From the NCBI RefSeq assembly GCF_040546765.1, contig NZ_JBEPOK010000001.1, positions 2,604,001 through 2,668,000 of the forward strand: a stretch of 64,000 nucleotides of DNA, given 5' to 3'. The translations under genes were made by a program, and so were the position numbers. The DNA is from Arthrobacter sp. OAP107 (GTDB lineage: Bacteria; Actinomycetota; Actinomycetes; Actinomycetales; Micrococcaceae). The notes under the pieces were generated by a model that was not told where the DNA came from, searched no databases, and was given only the letters and a program-made list of their open reading frames with translations. Below, piece by piece: positions 1 through 8,986 of this stretch; the first letter of the stretch is position 1; each line of letters opens with the position of its first letter.

Positions 1-114
1 CCACTACGCCCGCCCAGGATGGAAGCTCCCCCAGCGTGAGAGCCAGACCGCGTAAACCCGGTCCCCGGCCAGCAGGCCGTGAGATCCACGTGCCGATCCG
101 TTGAAGGAGAAATG

Positions 115-696
115 ATGGCAGTTTTCGGAGGTCGCCGCCGCGACGACAACCCCGCGCTCCCGCCCGGGCAGTACCTGACGGAGTCGTTCCCTGTGCTGTC
201 GGCAGGCCCGACCCCGTCGATCGATACACAGGACTGGGAGTTCTTCATCCACACCGAGGCCGCGCACACCCACCAGTGGACCTGGGATCAGTTCATTGCC
301 CTCCCGTCCGAGGACATCACAGCAGATATCCATTGCGTGACCAGCTGGTCCAAGTTGGGCGCGGGATGGAGAGGCGTGGCACTGGACACCCTGTTCGCTG
401 GGGTCGAGACGGGTTTCGATTTCGTGATGGCCCACTCCTACGGCGGTTACACTACCAACCTTCCACTGGAGGATCTCCTCAACGGTCGGGCCTGGATCGC
501 CTATGAGTACGACGGCGGCGAAATCGACCCCGAACATGGCGGCCCGGCACGCCTCCTGGTGCCCCACCTCTATTTCTGGAAGAGCGCCAAATGGATACGG
601 GGACTAGTCATGCAAAGCGGGGACAAGCCCGGCTTCTGGGAGGAGAACGGCTACAACCTGCACGGCGATCCTTGGCGGGAAGAGCGCTACGCGTGA
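115..696 (+). CDS. Sulfite-oxidase-type molybdopterin-dependent oxidoreductase
   Basis: Protein of 193 aa made almost entirely of one oxidoreductase molybdopterin-binding domain. The short stretch DIHCVTSWS contains the cysteine that normally coordinates molybdenum in this family. There is no signal peptide or heme domain, so a soluble catalytic subunit is likely. Start: ATG at 115 is preferred over ATG 112 because AAGGAGA (104-110) then has a workable spacing; an upstream in-frame GTG at 79 is possible. The next gene overlaps by 4 bp (GTGA) and is a flavin reductase, the obvious electron partner. The substrate cannot be told from sequence; sulfite, sulfoxides or other oxo-compounds are options. 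Confidence 0.85.
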   Translation: MAVFGGRRRDDNPALPPGQYLTESFPVLSAGPTPSIDTQDWEFFIHTEAAHTHQWTWDQFIALPSEDITADIHCVTSWSKLGAGWRGVALDTLFAGVETGFDFVMAHSYGGYTTNLPLEDLLNGRAWIAYEYDGGEIDPEHGGPARLLVPHLYFWKSAKWIRGLVMQSGDKPGFWEENGYNLHGDPWREERYA

Positions 697-1418
697 GCCG
701 GCGGACCAACGCTTGGCTCACCGGTAGCCTCGCGCGTGCACACCCGCTGACCGCTTCCGCGCGCAGCATCACCTTCGCGGTCCCCGGCTGGCCGGGAAAT
801 GATCCAGGGCATCACGTCGATGTCCGGCTCACGGCGCCGGACGGGTATCAGGTTGTCCGCTCTTACTCTATCGCCAGCACTGGTACCGGTGAGGAGATTG
901 AGCTAGCCATCGACCGGCTGCCGGACGGTGAAGTCTCCCCCTTCCTCGTCGACGACCTCGAACTCGGTGACACCGTCGAACTCCGCGGTCCCCTCGGCGG
1001 ATGGTTCGTGTGGCGGCCGGAACAGACCCAACCAGTCCAACTGATCGCCGGCGGCTCCGGTGTCGTGCCATTCATCGCGATGACCCGCGCTCACGCCAGT
1101 GCCGGCAACTCCATCCCCATGCAGCTGCTCTATTCCCTCCGCGCACCCTGTGACGCGTTTTTCCGTGACGAACTGTCCCAGCCCTCAGCGACCGCTCCGA
1201 CAACCTGGCACTACACCCGTACGGTACCGCCGGGATGGTCCCGCTCAGCCGGACGGCTCACCGTTAAGGACCTGAAGAGCGAGACTCTGCCGCCGGAACA
1301 AGTACCACTCACCTACATTTGTGGCCCCACCGGATTCGTCGAAACAGTCTCTCGCGCCCTCATTAGCCTTGGGCACGCAGCCGACAACATCCGCACGGAA
1401 CGATTCGGAGGAATCTGA
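693..1418 (+). CDS. FAD/NAD(P)-binding ferredoxin-reductase-type oxidoreductase
   Basis: 241 aa. The FAD-binding barrel carries RSYSIAS (the RxYS flavin motif). The nucleotide-binding half has GGSGVVPFIAM and ends with YICGPTGFVE, the usual FNR-superfamily C-terminal signature. No iron-sulfur domain is present, so it probably passes electrons from NAD(P)H directly to the molybdoenzyme encoded upstream. The GTG at 693 overlaps the upstream stop codon and the 3' end overlaps the next start (TGATG), which points to translational coupling in a three-gene operon. A longer reading from 591 would run through the upstream gene and is rejected. Confidence 0.88.
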   Translation: MSRRTNAWLTGSLARAHPLTASARSITFAVPGWPGNDPGHHVDVRLTAPDGYQVVRSYSIASTGTGEEIELAIDRLPDGEVSPFLVDDLELGDTVELRGPLGGWFVWRPEQTQPVQLIAGGSGVVPFIAMTRAHASAGNSIPMQLLYSLRAPCDAFFRDELSQPSATAPTTWHYTRTVPPGWSRSAGRLTVKDLKSETLPPEQVPLTYICGPTGFVETVSRALISLGHAADNIRTERFGGI

Positions 1419-1705
1419 TGAACCACCTCGACGGCAACGTTCTCGCGGGCCCGGGCATGGGTCTTTTCGCTTTCGACCCGACCACGACACAGTGTCAATG
1501 TCAGTCGTGTGCCGATATCGCTACGCTGGGCCAAGCCATGGTGTACGGCCAACCAATGGGATTCGTGGCCCGCTGCCGCTACTGCGACAACGTACTCGTC
1601 GTCATCGTCGAACACGCCGGGCAGAAATCCCTCAACATGCGCGGACTCCGCTGGCTACGGGTCGGCGACGAGGCAAGAAACGACCGAATTTCAGCCGGAG
1701 ATTAA
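1418..1705 (+). CDS. DUF6510 family zinc-ribbon protein
   Basis: 95 aa. Opens with NHLDGNVLAGP and contains two Cys pairs (CQSC and CRYC) that would form a zinc ribbon, matching the DUF6510 pattern as I know it. It is the third gene of the sulfite-oxidase-type operon and its ATG overlaps the previous stop (TGATG). DUF6510 proteins often accompany small molybdopterin oxidoreductase and reductase pairs. The role is unknown; an accessory or electron-transfer function is only inferred from position. Confidence 0.85.
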   Translation: MNHLDGNVLAGPGMGLFAFDPTTTQCQCQSCADIATLGQAMVYGQPMGFVARCRYCDNVLVVIVEHAGQKSLNMRGLRWLRVGDEARNDRISAGD

Positions 1706-1716
1706 GAGGAGATCCA

Positions 1717-1794
1717 ATGTGCGCCGAGAACTTTACCGGGTTCGCAGGAGGAACCCTTCGCCTCAACCTCAACGTCAAGTCGGGGCAGCATTGA
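1717..1794 (+). CDS. Possible 25-aa leader ORF ahead of the RraA gene
   Basis: An ATG preceded by a strong AGAGGAG ribosome site opens a 25-codon frame whose TGA (1792-1794) overlaps the TTG proposed as the RraA start. It could be a leader peptide that couples translation. It could equally be the real N-terminus of RraA cut off by a one-base indel, because its initiation signal is far better than that of the TTG. Confidence 0.25.
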   Translation: MCAENFTGFAGGTLRLNLNVKSGQH

Positions 1795-2453
1795 GGAACT
1801 TTAGCAATAGCCGAAAGGTCGCAGTATCCTCGGCAGCGCTGACGGATGCGCTCGGCCGCCTTTCTGCCCATCGGGCACATGTCCTGGACCTAGTGTCGCC
1901 CACGCCAGGGCGCGTATTGCAGGGAACAGCTGTGACCATCCGGTTTATCCCCTTTCGGCAGGATGTTTTCACCGCACAGGTGAACAATTTCGCCCGGTTC
2001 TTCTATGAGGCGGTTCCTGCTCATCCTGAAGATACTGTGCTGGTAATGGACAGCGGTGGTCATCCCGGTACTTCGGTGGGTGGCGGGACGAAGTTTTTCC
2101 GATTGCAGAATCAGAAACTTGCCGGGCTCCTCACAGACGGCCGGCTTCGGGATTTCGGGGAGCTTGAACAATACGATCCCGTCTTCTACTGCAGCGGCGA
2201 GACCGTGAAGGCAGGAACGGCTGATCTGATGCCCGTTGCTGCCAATGTACCCGTTGTTATTGGAGGTGTAACTGTACTTCCCGGCGACTTCGTGTACGCG
2301 GACGCAGCAGCCGCGGTGATCATCCCATCCACGCTAGTTGACGAAACATTTCGGCTCGCCGCAAGGATTGAACTGGAGGACGCTGCCTCTTTGACGAGTA
2401 TCCGCTGCGAAGACCCCCGTGAGATTCGTATTAGTGGTGCGCAGGAACCCTGA
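1791..2453 (+). CDS. RraA family protein (aldolase/decarboxylase type)
   Basis: About 220 aa. Starts with SSAALTDALGRL, typical of the RraA/HMG-aldolase fold, and carries GLLTDGRLRD followed by GDFVYADAAAAVIIP, the segments that shape the active site and metal pocket in the family. Relatives include 4-hydroxy-4-methyl-2-oxoglutarate aldolase/oxaloacetate decarboxylase and the RNase E inhibitor RraA. A metabolic role is more likely in an actinobacterium. Start is uncertain: TTG 1791 is the first start codon that gives normal family length, but it lacks a good ribosome site. It lies 85 bp after the sulfite-oxidase-type operon in the same direction. Confidence 0.75.
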   Translation: MRNFSNSRKVAVSSAALTDALGRLSAHRAHVLDLVSPTPGRVLQGTAVTIRFIPFRQDVFTAQVNNFARFFYEAVPAHPEDTVLVMDSGGHPGTSVGGGTKFFRLQNQKLAGLLTDGRLRDFGELEQYDPVFYCSGETVKAGTADLMPVAANVPVVIGGVTVLPGDFVYADAAAAVIIPSTLVDETFRLAARIELEDAASLTSIRCEDPREIRISGAQEP

Positions 2454-2703
2454 GCTGTGCCCCGTTCCCGTGGAGATCAGAACATTAGCGCTCACGCTCG
2501 GGCGCAGCAGATGCCGCTCCGGCACCTGACACGGGCGCCAAAATCGACGAGGACAATGCCGTTGTCCTTGATGGTGCTCGCGAAATTTCGTCCATGAAGG
2601 TCAACCGTCCTCATGAACCTCAATGGCACGGTCATCTAAGCGTCCATCACCTCCGACGGTCGCTTACCCGGACATGATGTCGGGTGCACTGACGCGCCCA
2701 CGC

Positions 2704-3096
2704 CTACCCTTTGGTGATATGACCCGGGACAGTCGAACCAACAACATCGGCATACTCGGGATGTGCGCTGACGAATGCTGCCGCTAATGGACAAGATGCA
2801 GCGACGGTCTCGCCCTGCATCCGCAGCCTGTCAAGGACGCTGCCGAGGAGCCAGGCGGCGATCCCCTTGCCGGGGAAAACGGATGTCGCCCGCAGTGTCA
2901 GATGGTTACCCGCTTTGCTGTAAACGACTCCAGCGACGGCCTCACCCCCAGACACGGCCTCGTATATACAGCCCTCGCTGTTTTCGGTGATGATGAGGTC
3001 TACTGCATGGGGCGTTATCATTGCGGGCCGGTTCACCTCAGCGTCACACCGTTCGATGCCGGTCAATCTGACCATGCCCTCAGCCTTTCCTGCCAT
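2704..3096 (-). CDS. GNAT N-acetyltransferase, small YjdJ-like type
   Basis: 130 aa with the compact GNAT pattern: substrate-side strands with YEA and AVAGVVYSKA, an acetyl-CoA loop containing GKGIAAWLL, and a C-terminal CPLAAAFVSAHPEY block typical of the YjdJ/Gcn5-related short acetyltransferases. AGGAGG sits four bases before the ATG, which fixes the start. It stands alone, with no clear operon partner, at the edge of a decayed stretch. Substrate unknown. Confidence 0.8.
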   Translation of the reverse strand: MAGKAEGMVRLTGIERCDAEVNRPAMITPHAVDLIITENSEGCIYEAVSGGEAVAGVVYSKAGNHLTLRATSVFPGKGIAAWLLGSVLDRLRMQGETVAASCPLAAAFVSAHPEYADVVGSTVPGHITKG

Positions 3097-3839
3097 GCTG
3101 CCTCCTAATCATTTCTCCTATCGGCCCTCAGGAGCGCCCGAACGCCGGATCAAGCGTTTCTTCACCTACTCGACGACGATCTCGAGCAGAGCGTTGGCAG
3201 ATCCTGCTGAGTGACCGGACCCCAGAGCCGTACCTGCTGATGAAGCCGCCGCAGGCCCAGCATCTATGCCTTGCGGATCCCGACGATGGTTCATCCCGCG
3301 CGGTCTTGTGGACGCCCACCCTGCAATCCTGTTCGGCCGCGAGATCGCGACTTTGGACTTCGAGAGCAGCTTTTCGTGGCTGCGTAGGCATTACCGCCGA
3401 CCATCGAGCGGGGTTGGCCCACGACGCTCGACGAAACGGAGCAATGACCTTGATACCAAATGCTTGCCGCAGCAGTTTGGGGTTGACTGTGGCGCTGGCA
3501 CCTAGGAATTCGACAGTGGCCGCCTTGCTCACAGCCCGCGTTCGTTCTGTGAGATCGTCTCGGTGCCTTTGCCTTGCTGCCAGGCGGTAAAATCGGCCAG
3601 CGACATAAAGCAGTAGTAGTCGCAGTACCGGGCCTGCTGCCGCTCCTCGTGGCTCATTCCGTCCCGCCCACCTGCTCGCAGCGCATGCGCGAGCAGTTCT
3701 CAACCCAGGCGCCAATGGCGGCCGTGGCGCGCCCCCGCATGCGGTCCGCCGTTGGCGATGGTGTTGGGAACCTCGTACCAAAATATGAGGTCAGAGTCTT
3801 CGGGCTTGTGGACCGCATTGACGGCCTCTTCCAGATCGT
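3097..3839. other. Degraded stretch without an intact gene
   Basis: Several overlapping frames are open but none has convincing family content or a good start. On the minus strand a 42-codon frame beginning MSHEERQQARYCDYY (about 3527-3655) and a longer frame around 3240-3520 look protein-like but match nothing I recognise. Best read as remnants downstream of the broken SDR gene. Confidence 0.4.
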
Positions 3840-4133
3840 TCCACGCACCGGCGGACCGTTATTGATCAGAACATCGGCCGGACCGCCTGACAGCATGTCG
3901 CCGACAGCGATGGTGTGTTCTGTGTCATCGGTCAGATCGGCAGTCATCACACGAACCTCAACACGCGGCGCACAGGCCCTGATGGGGTTGCCGATCTCGT
4001 CGAGCCGGTCGGCAGTACGGGCGAGAATAATCACACTGGCTCCGACCTTAGGTGACGACGGTACGATCGCTGCGCCGGTGCCCCGGCCAGCGCCGGTGAT
4101 CGGTGCGTTCCTGCTAACAAATCCAGCTGTCAC
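3840..4133 (-). pseudogene. Short-chain dehydrogenase (SDR) 5' remnant
   Basis: From a GTG at 4133, with AAAGGA upstream, the frame reads an SDR N-terminus. It has PITGAGRGTGAAI (cofactor glycine motif), GASVIILARTADRL, a DLTD cofactor aspartate and DVLINN (the NNAG strand). Just after LINN the similarity stops and the frame is lost. The catalytic Ser-Tyr-Lys region is absent, so it cannot be active. Confidence 0.65.
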
Positions 4134-4331
4134 TTGACGGTTCCTTTCACGCAATGTGTGCACCCCCTCACCCTGCACCTACATCATCTGTGTCAATCTG
4201 TCGCGCCGTCTTACCAACAACCTCAAATGAGTGTGCCCGCCGACCAGGTGTGCGAAACTGCCGCCAGCCTTGTAAGACGAAGTGGTTTGGCGCCGCTAAC
4301 TCGTCAAGAACTTGATGAGAGGCGAGCGAAT

Positions 4332-4793
4332 ATGACCAACACCGATGGTGGCGACAATTTCGAGAATCAGGCCGAGAATTTCGGCTTGCTTCCGCCCGAC
4401 GAGAGCCTCGACACCGATGAACTGGGCGACGATATAGACGAAACCGGGTACTCCCCGTTGGATTGGCGGCCTGCCGACCTCTCCTGGGGCTTCACACTGC
4501 GCGAGGCGCGGTCCCGAGAGCCTCTATCCGCCCGGCTTGCCCGAGAGATTCCCGACGAGACAGAAGAAGTTCTCGGAGACGGTATTGGAGACACCACGGA
4601 CACAGACGGCGAGGTTATCGACGATCAGGTCGGTTCAGTCCGAGCTGGCCGACTGACGTGGGCCTTCTCAGAGAGCTTCGACCCGGCAACGGATTACTGG
4701 GCGGACGACAACGGCATTGACGGTGCCGGTGCATCAGCGGAGGAAGCAGCAGTCCACATCGTCCTGGATCAAGAGGATCGGCGCTGGCCGTGA
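4332..4793 (+). CDS. DUF5709 family acidic protein
   Basis: 153 aa, very acidic. The central block DELGDDIDETGYSPLDW, then LSWGFTLREA and ARLAREIPDE, is the DUF5709 hallmark seen across Actinobacteria. ATG 4332 has a purine-rich AGAGGCGAG upstream. An extension back to 4134 runs through low-quality sequence and is not used. No membrane segment or signal. Function unknown; family members are often linked to stress or stationary phase, and nothing here confirms that. Confidence 0.82.
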   Translation: MTNTDGGDNFENQAENFGLLPPDESLDTDELGDDIDETGYSPLDWRPADLSWGFTLREARSREPLSARLAREIPDETEEVLGDGIGDTTDTDGEVIDDQVGSVRAGRLTWAFSESFDPATDYWADDNGIDGAGASAEEAAVHIVLDQEDRRWP

Positions 4794-5150
4794 ACAATGG
4801 GCCGAATAGGAGAAATTGTCCCCCGGCATGCATGGCGCCGCCCGCAGCCATTCAACGGCGGCGCGTGGGACCGGGAAGACCGTTGATGCAGACACCGGGT
4901 CGGCCCCGCCGTCCGGGATACCGGCCTATGAATACGCCCCAGATGCGCGCCAAGCCGGGGGCGCCAATAATGGCGCTATGAGAACACGAGAAGGTCGTAC
5001 TCGAGCAGTTCGAACAGCAGTTCAGAATCCGTGTCGGGGTCCCTGGTTTTGCCATAACGATCATCGGAGGGCGTGTCACCTTGCAGCCCGCCTCGGGAGG
5101 CAGTAACAAGGCAGCTGACCCCGCCGTTGCGCGGGCGGACGAAGGGCCAG
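4794..5150. other. Intergenic stretch, no gene seen
   Basis: Short frames on both strands are open, but none shows a family motif or a good ribosome site. No strong hairpin or repeat was noticed. Confidence 0.4.
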
Positions 5151-5536
5151 ATGCGCAGTCTCGATATCGCCTCTAAGGGCACTATGGAACTAGCTGACGG
5201 ATTCCTGCGGCTGCGGTGGAGAGAAGGCGCGACAGTAGGAGGGGACGAAGCTCAAGCAGCACTGGCTGCCATCGAGGCGCTGGGCCAGGGCGCGAGCCTT
5301 CGATGCTCATCCATATTCAAGGAGTCAATTTCTCACGAGCTGCGAGGCGAATCCTTCCTTCAGCCTCGCAGATTTCCCGGACTGCCCTCGTGGGGTCATC
5401 CGCGGTGGATTACGTTATTGCCCTTTTCGTATTGCATGTGGTCCCGTTGCCATTCCCCAGCAGGTACTTCACTTCCTCCCAGGAAGCAATAACATGGCTT
5501 CGCAAGCCTCCCGAACGACCACTGCCCCTGCGATGA
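5151..5536 (+). pseudogene. STAS/SEC14-type small protein, frameshifted
   Basis: Frame one, from ATG 5151 (or 5184 behind AAGGG), reads MELADGFLRLRWREG and reaches AALAAIEALGQG. The rest of the family pattern (MLIHIQG, then ALVGSSAVDYVIALF and RYFTSSQEAITWLRK) continues in frame two up to 5536. The shift lies near 5290-5305. Joined, the two parts give the roughly 120-aa STAS/SEC14-like protein common in Arthrobacter. Either the gene is broken or one base is missing from the read. Confidence 0.6.
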
Positions 5537-6048
5537 CTAGGCTGTGGGAGGAACCTGTGGAACGAGTTCGTGCTTCCCCGATCGCTGACATTAGCACCTG
5601 TCACAGAAGCAACTATCGGTATGGGTGAGGCACGGATGTTGGATACGCGGTGGATGAATCAGGCTTTGAGGCTGAGTTACATCGCCAGCTGTTGTCAGGG
5701 CGCCTGATACGGGAGGATTTAGCCTGTGGGCGGAGCTCCGGCTTGTTCTAGGGCGCCCGCCAATCACAACATGTGACATCGCCGCCCCGGCCCCAAGCGG
5801 ATTTCATCAGGCTCTTGGACTATTTCGACGATTATCTCGCCACTAATCCGGCGCCAACGTCCGTACTTCAAAGTCAAATGCTCGGCATGCTCATGACCCG
5901 TGCGACCGGTGGCAGACCGCCCCACTTCCGCCGGGTAATTGCAAATGGTTCTATGGAGGTGAAGGGCCAGTGAGGTTGAGCAGATCGTCCTCGACAACGC
6001 ACACCAGTGCGATCAGTGGGAATGGGGGGCTCGCGGTGGGGATGAACC
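5537..6048. other. Intergenic stretch with one weak short ORF
   Basis: A GTG-initiated 66-codon frame at 5773-5973 on the plus strand is open but lacks a ribosome site and any recognisable family. Nothing else was supported. Confidence 0.3.
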
Positions 6049-6960
6049 TCAGAATTCGAGGACGTGCTTTATCCCGCCTGAGCGGCCTTCCGCGACCCGA
6101 TTCGCGATCGGGATGCCGTCCTTGACGGGCGTCGCCTGGACCTCGAGTCTCAGCTCGCCCGCGGCAGCGAGTGCAGCGAGCTCGTCGAGTGCCTGCCCGT
6201 CAGGCTGCACGTACAGGTTCGAGGTGGTGATTCCGGGAACTGAGTGGGGGGCGTCCGACGTGATGCAACAGAGCCTGCCGCCGTCGACAAGAAGCCTCAT
6301 CGCGTCTTCAGCGGTGCCCGTTGCGGCGATAAGGACGGAGTCGAATCGGCGAGCGGTCTTGTCCGCCCACCCTTCGACGTGGGTATCGATGACATCATCG
6401 GCGCCGAGTGCGCGAAGCTGATCGGCGTGAGCGGGTCCCGCGCCGGCGACGACCTCAGCGCCCCGCAGATGTGCCAGTTGAACCGCGAGTGAAGCGGTTG
6501 GGCCGGAAGCTCCGACGACGAGCAGGCGGGTGGAGGCGTCGACCTGGAGCTCGTCGAGAGTCTGCTGGGCGGTGAGCCCGGCAACCGGCAATGCTGCCGC
6601 TAACGCCGGAGCCAGGTTCTCAGGCAGCAGTCCGATGTGCGCGGACCTGACAAGGACCTGTTCCGCCCAAGTGCCGCTGCCGCCCGGAAGAGGTGCCTCG
6701 TGTACGACCACAAGGTCGCCCGTGCGGAACTCTATCTCGTCTGGGCCGGTCTCGGCGACACGGCCCACGGCTTCGACGGCCAGCGCTGCCGGCGGTACGA
6801 GATTCACGTCCCATCCGCCTGTATGGAGTAGAGCATCCCACGGGCCGATGCCTGCGGCGACCACGTCCAGGATGAGCTCGCCCGCCTCCGGCTGACGGGG
6901 GTGAGGGAGATCGAGGATCTCGAGTCCGTTATTCGCGGCTCGAACACCAAGTCCATTCAT
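6049..6960 (-). CDS. MDR-superfamily NADP-dependent oxidoreductase (quinone-reductase type)
   Basis: 303 aa. A GroES-like N-terminal half (AAGIGPWDALLHTGGW, GDLVVVHE) is followed by a Rossmann half with LLVVGASGPTASLAVQLA and LGADDVIDT. There are no zinc-binding cysteines, which fits the zinc-free quinone oxidoreductase branch. AAGGAG five bases before the ATG fixes the start. It is the last gene of a five-gene minus-strand operon that begins at 9529 and is probably controlled by the divergent TetR gene. The substrate is likely a quinone or an alpha,beta-unsaturated carbonyl; this is inferred from family only. Confidence 0.85.
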   Translation of the reverse strand: MNGLGVRAANNGLEILDLPHPRQPEAGELILDVVAAGIGPWDALLHTGGWDVNLVPPAALAVEAVGRVAETGPDEIEFRTGDLVVVHEAPLPGGSGTWAEQVLVRSAHIGLLPENLAPALAAALPVAGLTAQQTLDELQVDASTRLLVVGASGPTASLAVQLAHLRGAEVVAGAGPAHADQLRALGADDVIDTHVEGWADKTARRFDSVLIAATGTAEDAMRLLVDGGRLCCITSDAPHSVPGITTSNLYVQPDGQALDELAALAAAGELRLEVQATPVKDGIPIANRVAEGRSGGIKHVLEF

Positions 6961-6991
6961 GTTTTCTCCTTCTGCATTGACGAACGTCAGT

Positions 6992-7372
6992 TCATGTTGT
7001 CGTTTTATGCGCCCGGTTCACGGGGCGCGCGGATCTCGGCAGTTTGTCGACCACGAGCTGGTACGAGTGGGTGACGAGCTCCATCACCAGGTCACTATCG
7101 AGGCCCGGTCCGCCTGCTGCCGTGATCCAGTGCTTCTTGTCCATGTGGTAGCCGGCCGTGATCTCCGCGTATTGCTCACGTAGCAACAGAGCCTCTTCCG
7201 GGTCGGCCTTGACGACCAGGACCGGGTGACCCGGCATGTCGGTCATGAGCATGAAGACCTTGCCGCCCACCTTGTACGTTTCCCACTCCGGGCTGACACG
7301 GTGCTCCACCGTCACCTCCGGCAGCCCGCTCGCATACTCGTTCGCTATACGCTGCAGCTCCTGTCCCTCCAT
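6992..7372 (-). CDS. MmcQ/YjbR family protein
   Basis: 126 aa. The body (PEWETYKVGGKVFML, then DPEEALLLREQY and HWITA near the C-terminus) is the YjbR fold, often described as a CyaY-like double-wing DNA-binding protein. The ATG at 7372 has AGAGGAG nine bases upstream; longer readings run into the neighbouring nitroreductase. Fourth gene in the operon, 31 bp before the oxidoreductase gene. Its precise role is unknown. Confidence 0.8.
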   Translation of the reverse strand: MEGQELQRIANEYASGLPEVTVEHRVSPEWETYKVGGKVFMLMTDMPGHPVLVVKADPEEALLLREQYAEITAGYHMDKKHWITAAGGPGLDSDLVMELVTHSYQLVVDKLPRSARPVNRAHKTTT

Positions 7373-7433
7373 GATGCCTAGCTCCTCTGCTGCCGTGTCG
7401 TCGATAGGTTCGTCATGGGCTGGGCGGGGCAGT

Positions 7434-8081
7434 TCAGGCGAAGGTGAACAGACGCTCGGGCTCGAAACGGGAGACCGGGGTTTTGTACTGCTTCGCCTCG
7501 TCGGGGTAGCCAAGCGCCAGTAGCACGGTCGTGGTGCGTCCGGTCTCACGGATGTTGAAGGCTTTGTCGACGGTGACCGGGTCGAAGCCTTCAAGTGGCA
7601 TGGCTTCGACGCCGAGTTCAGCGGCTGCCATCATCGTCAGACCCATCACCATATAGGTCTGCTTCTCCATCCAGTGGTGCGTGTCCTTGTAGGTGTAGTT
7701 GCGCAGATTCACGAAGTCGCGGGTCATGTATTCCCATCGCTCCTGCTTGGCGAGGTCCGGGAACCGGCCGTCAACCCGCTCCTTCGCGAACACCGATTCG
7801 AGGTGATGCTCGGGCACGTCCGCCCGCGTGGTCATGATGATCGTGTGCGAGGCGTTGAGGATCTTCTCCGCGTTGTCGGCGAAACGTTCGCCGAGGTTGG
7901 CGGCCAGCTTCTCCTTGCCCTCTCGTGTGGACAGAACATAGAAGTGGTTGGGCTGGATGTTCGTCGACGTGGGCGCCGAGCGCAGGAATTTCAGGAGCTT
8001 CTGAATCGTCTCCTCCGTGATGGTCTTGCTGCCGTCGAAGTAGCGGCTCAGGTGCTTGTTCATGATCTTGTCGAGATCCAT
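7434..8081 (-). CDS. Nitroreductase family protein (NfsB-like, FMN)
   Basis: 215 aa, standard length for oxygen-insensitive NAD(P)H nitroreductases. Recognisable parts are LRSAPTSTNIQPNHF (FMN phosphate region), TYMVMGLTMMAAAELG and LEGFDPVTVDKAF near the C-terminus. It would act as an FMN homodimer in the cytoplasm on nitroaromatics, quinones or dihydropteridine. Third gene of the operon. The company of an MDR reductase and an AhpD-like gene suggests a response to electrophilic or nitro compounds. Confidence 0.87.
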   Translation of the reverse strand: MDLDKIMNKHLSRYFDGSKTITEETIQKLLKFLRSAPTSTNIQPNHFYVLSTREGKEKLAANLGERFADNAEKILNASHTIIMTTRADVPEHHLESVFAKERVDGRFPDLAKQERWEYMTRDFVNLRNYTYKDTHHWMEKQTYMVMGLTMMAAAELGVEAMPLEGFDPVTVDKAFNIRETGRTTTVLLALGYPDEAKQYKTPVSRFEPERLFTFA

Positions 8082-8160
8082 GAGTAGTCTTCTTTCGTGA
8101 TGAGAGTGATCGAGGCGGAATGCAGAATCGGTATTCGGAGTCAGGCCAACCCGGTTAGGA

Positions 8161-8985
8161 TCAGGTCACGCGGCGGCTGAGCAGGGTGCCCATCCGCTCG
8201 AAGTCCATACCTGTCGCCGCGGTCGCGAGGTCGCCGCGCAGGAGCGCACCGACCGCATCGTCAAGCGCGCCCATCGCGTGAGCGTACAGAGCCGGGCCAA
8301 GGCTGATCCGGCTGACACCCGCCGTGCGCAACTCGGCGACGGACCGCACCGCATCCGCCGGCGAGATAAGAACGTTGACTGGAGTTGGTGCGACCGCCGC
8401 AACGATCGCGACCAGCGAATCCAGGTCGGGCGGAAATGGCGCGTGGACCACGTCGGCCCCGACCTCGGCGAAGGCGGTGAGGCGGCGGATCGTGTCGTCC
8501 AGATCGGGTAGCCCCTGCAGGAAATTGTCCGTGCGCCCGGTGACCACGATGCGGCCCTTCGCCGCCGTGGCCGCCGCGCGCACCCGGGCGACTGCCTCGT
8601 CGAAGTCGCGCATGGGCCGGTCGGGATCGCCGGATGTGTCCTCGATCCCGATGCCTGCCAGCCCGTTCTCGACCGCAGCGTTCACCGTGGCCGCAACGTC
8701 CTCGGGAGTATCCCCATAGCCGTCCTCGAAGTCGCCGTTGACAGGCAGGCCCGTCAGGCGAGCGAGCAAGCCTGCATGCTCGAGATGCTCGGCGCGGCTG
8801 ACCTGGTGTCGCCCGTCCAACCGGCCGAGCGACGCTGCGAGGGCAAAGGAGGACGTGGCGATCGCCTCGAAGCCCGAATCGGCGAAGAGCTGCGCCGAGA
8901 GGCCATCCCACGCGTTCGGCATCACGAGGCCAGCCTCTCGGGCGTGCAGGGCCATGAACCTCTCGTAAATCTCAGAACCGGACAT
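8161..8985 (-). CDS. Isocitrate lyase/PEP mutase family protein
   Basis: 274 aa TIM-barrel enzyme. The metal-binding loop NGDFEDGYGD is present, followed by GLAGIGIEDTSGD and VTGRTDNFLQG. The KKCGH signature of true isocitrate and methylisocitrate lyases is absent, so it belongs to the broader phosphonomutase/oxaloacetate-hydrolase-like group. Its ATG lies one base after the stop codon of the upstream AhpD-like gene, showing tight coupling in the operon. Reaction unknown; C-C or C-P bond chemistry is expected from the family. Confidence 0.83.
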   Translation of the reverse strand: MSGSEIYERFMALHAREAGLVMPNAWDGLSAQLFADSGFEAIATSSFALAASLGRLDGRHQVSRAEHLEHAGLLARLTGLPVNGDFEDGYGDTPEDVAATVNAAVENGLAGIGIEDTSGDPDRPMRDFDEAVARVRAAATAAKGRIVVTGRTDNFLQGLPDLDDTIRRLTAFAEVGADVVHAPFPPDLDSLVAIVAAVAPTPVNVLISPADAVRSVAELRTAGVSRISLGPALYAHAMGALDDAVGALLRGDLATAATGMDFERMGTLLSRRVT

Positions 8986-8986
8986 G

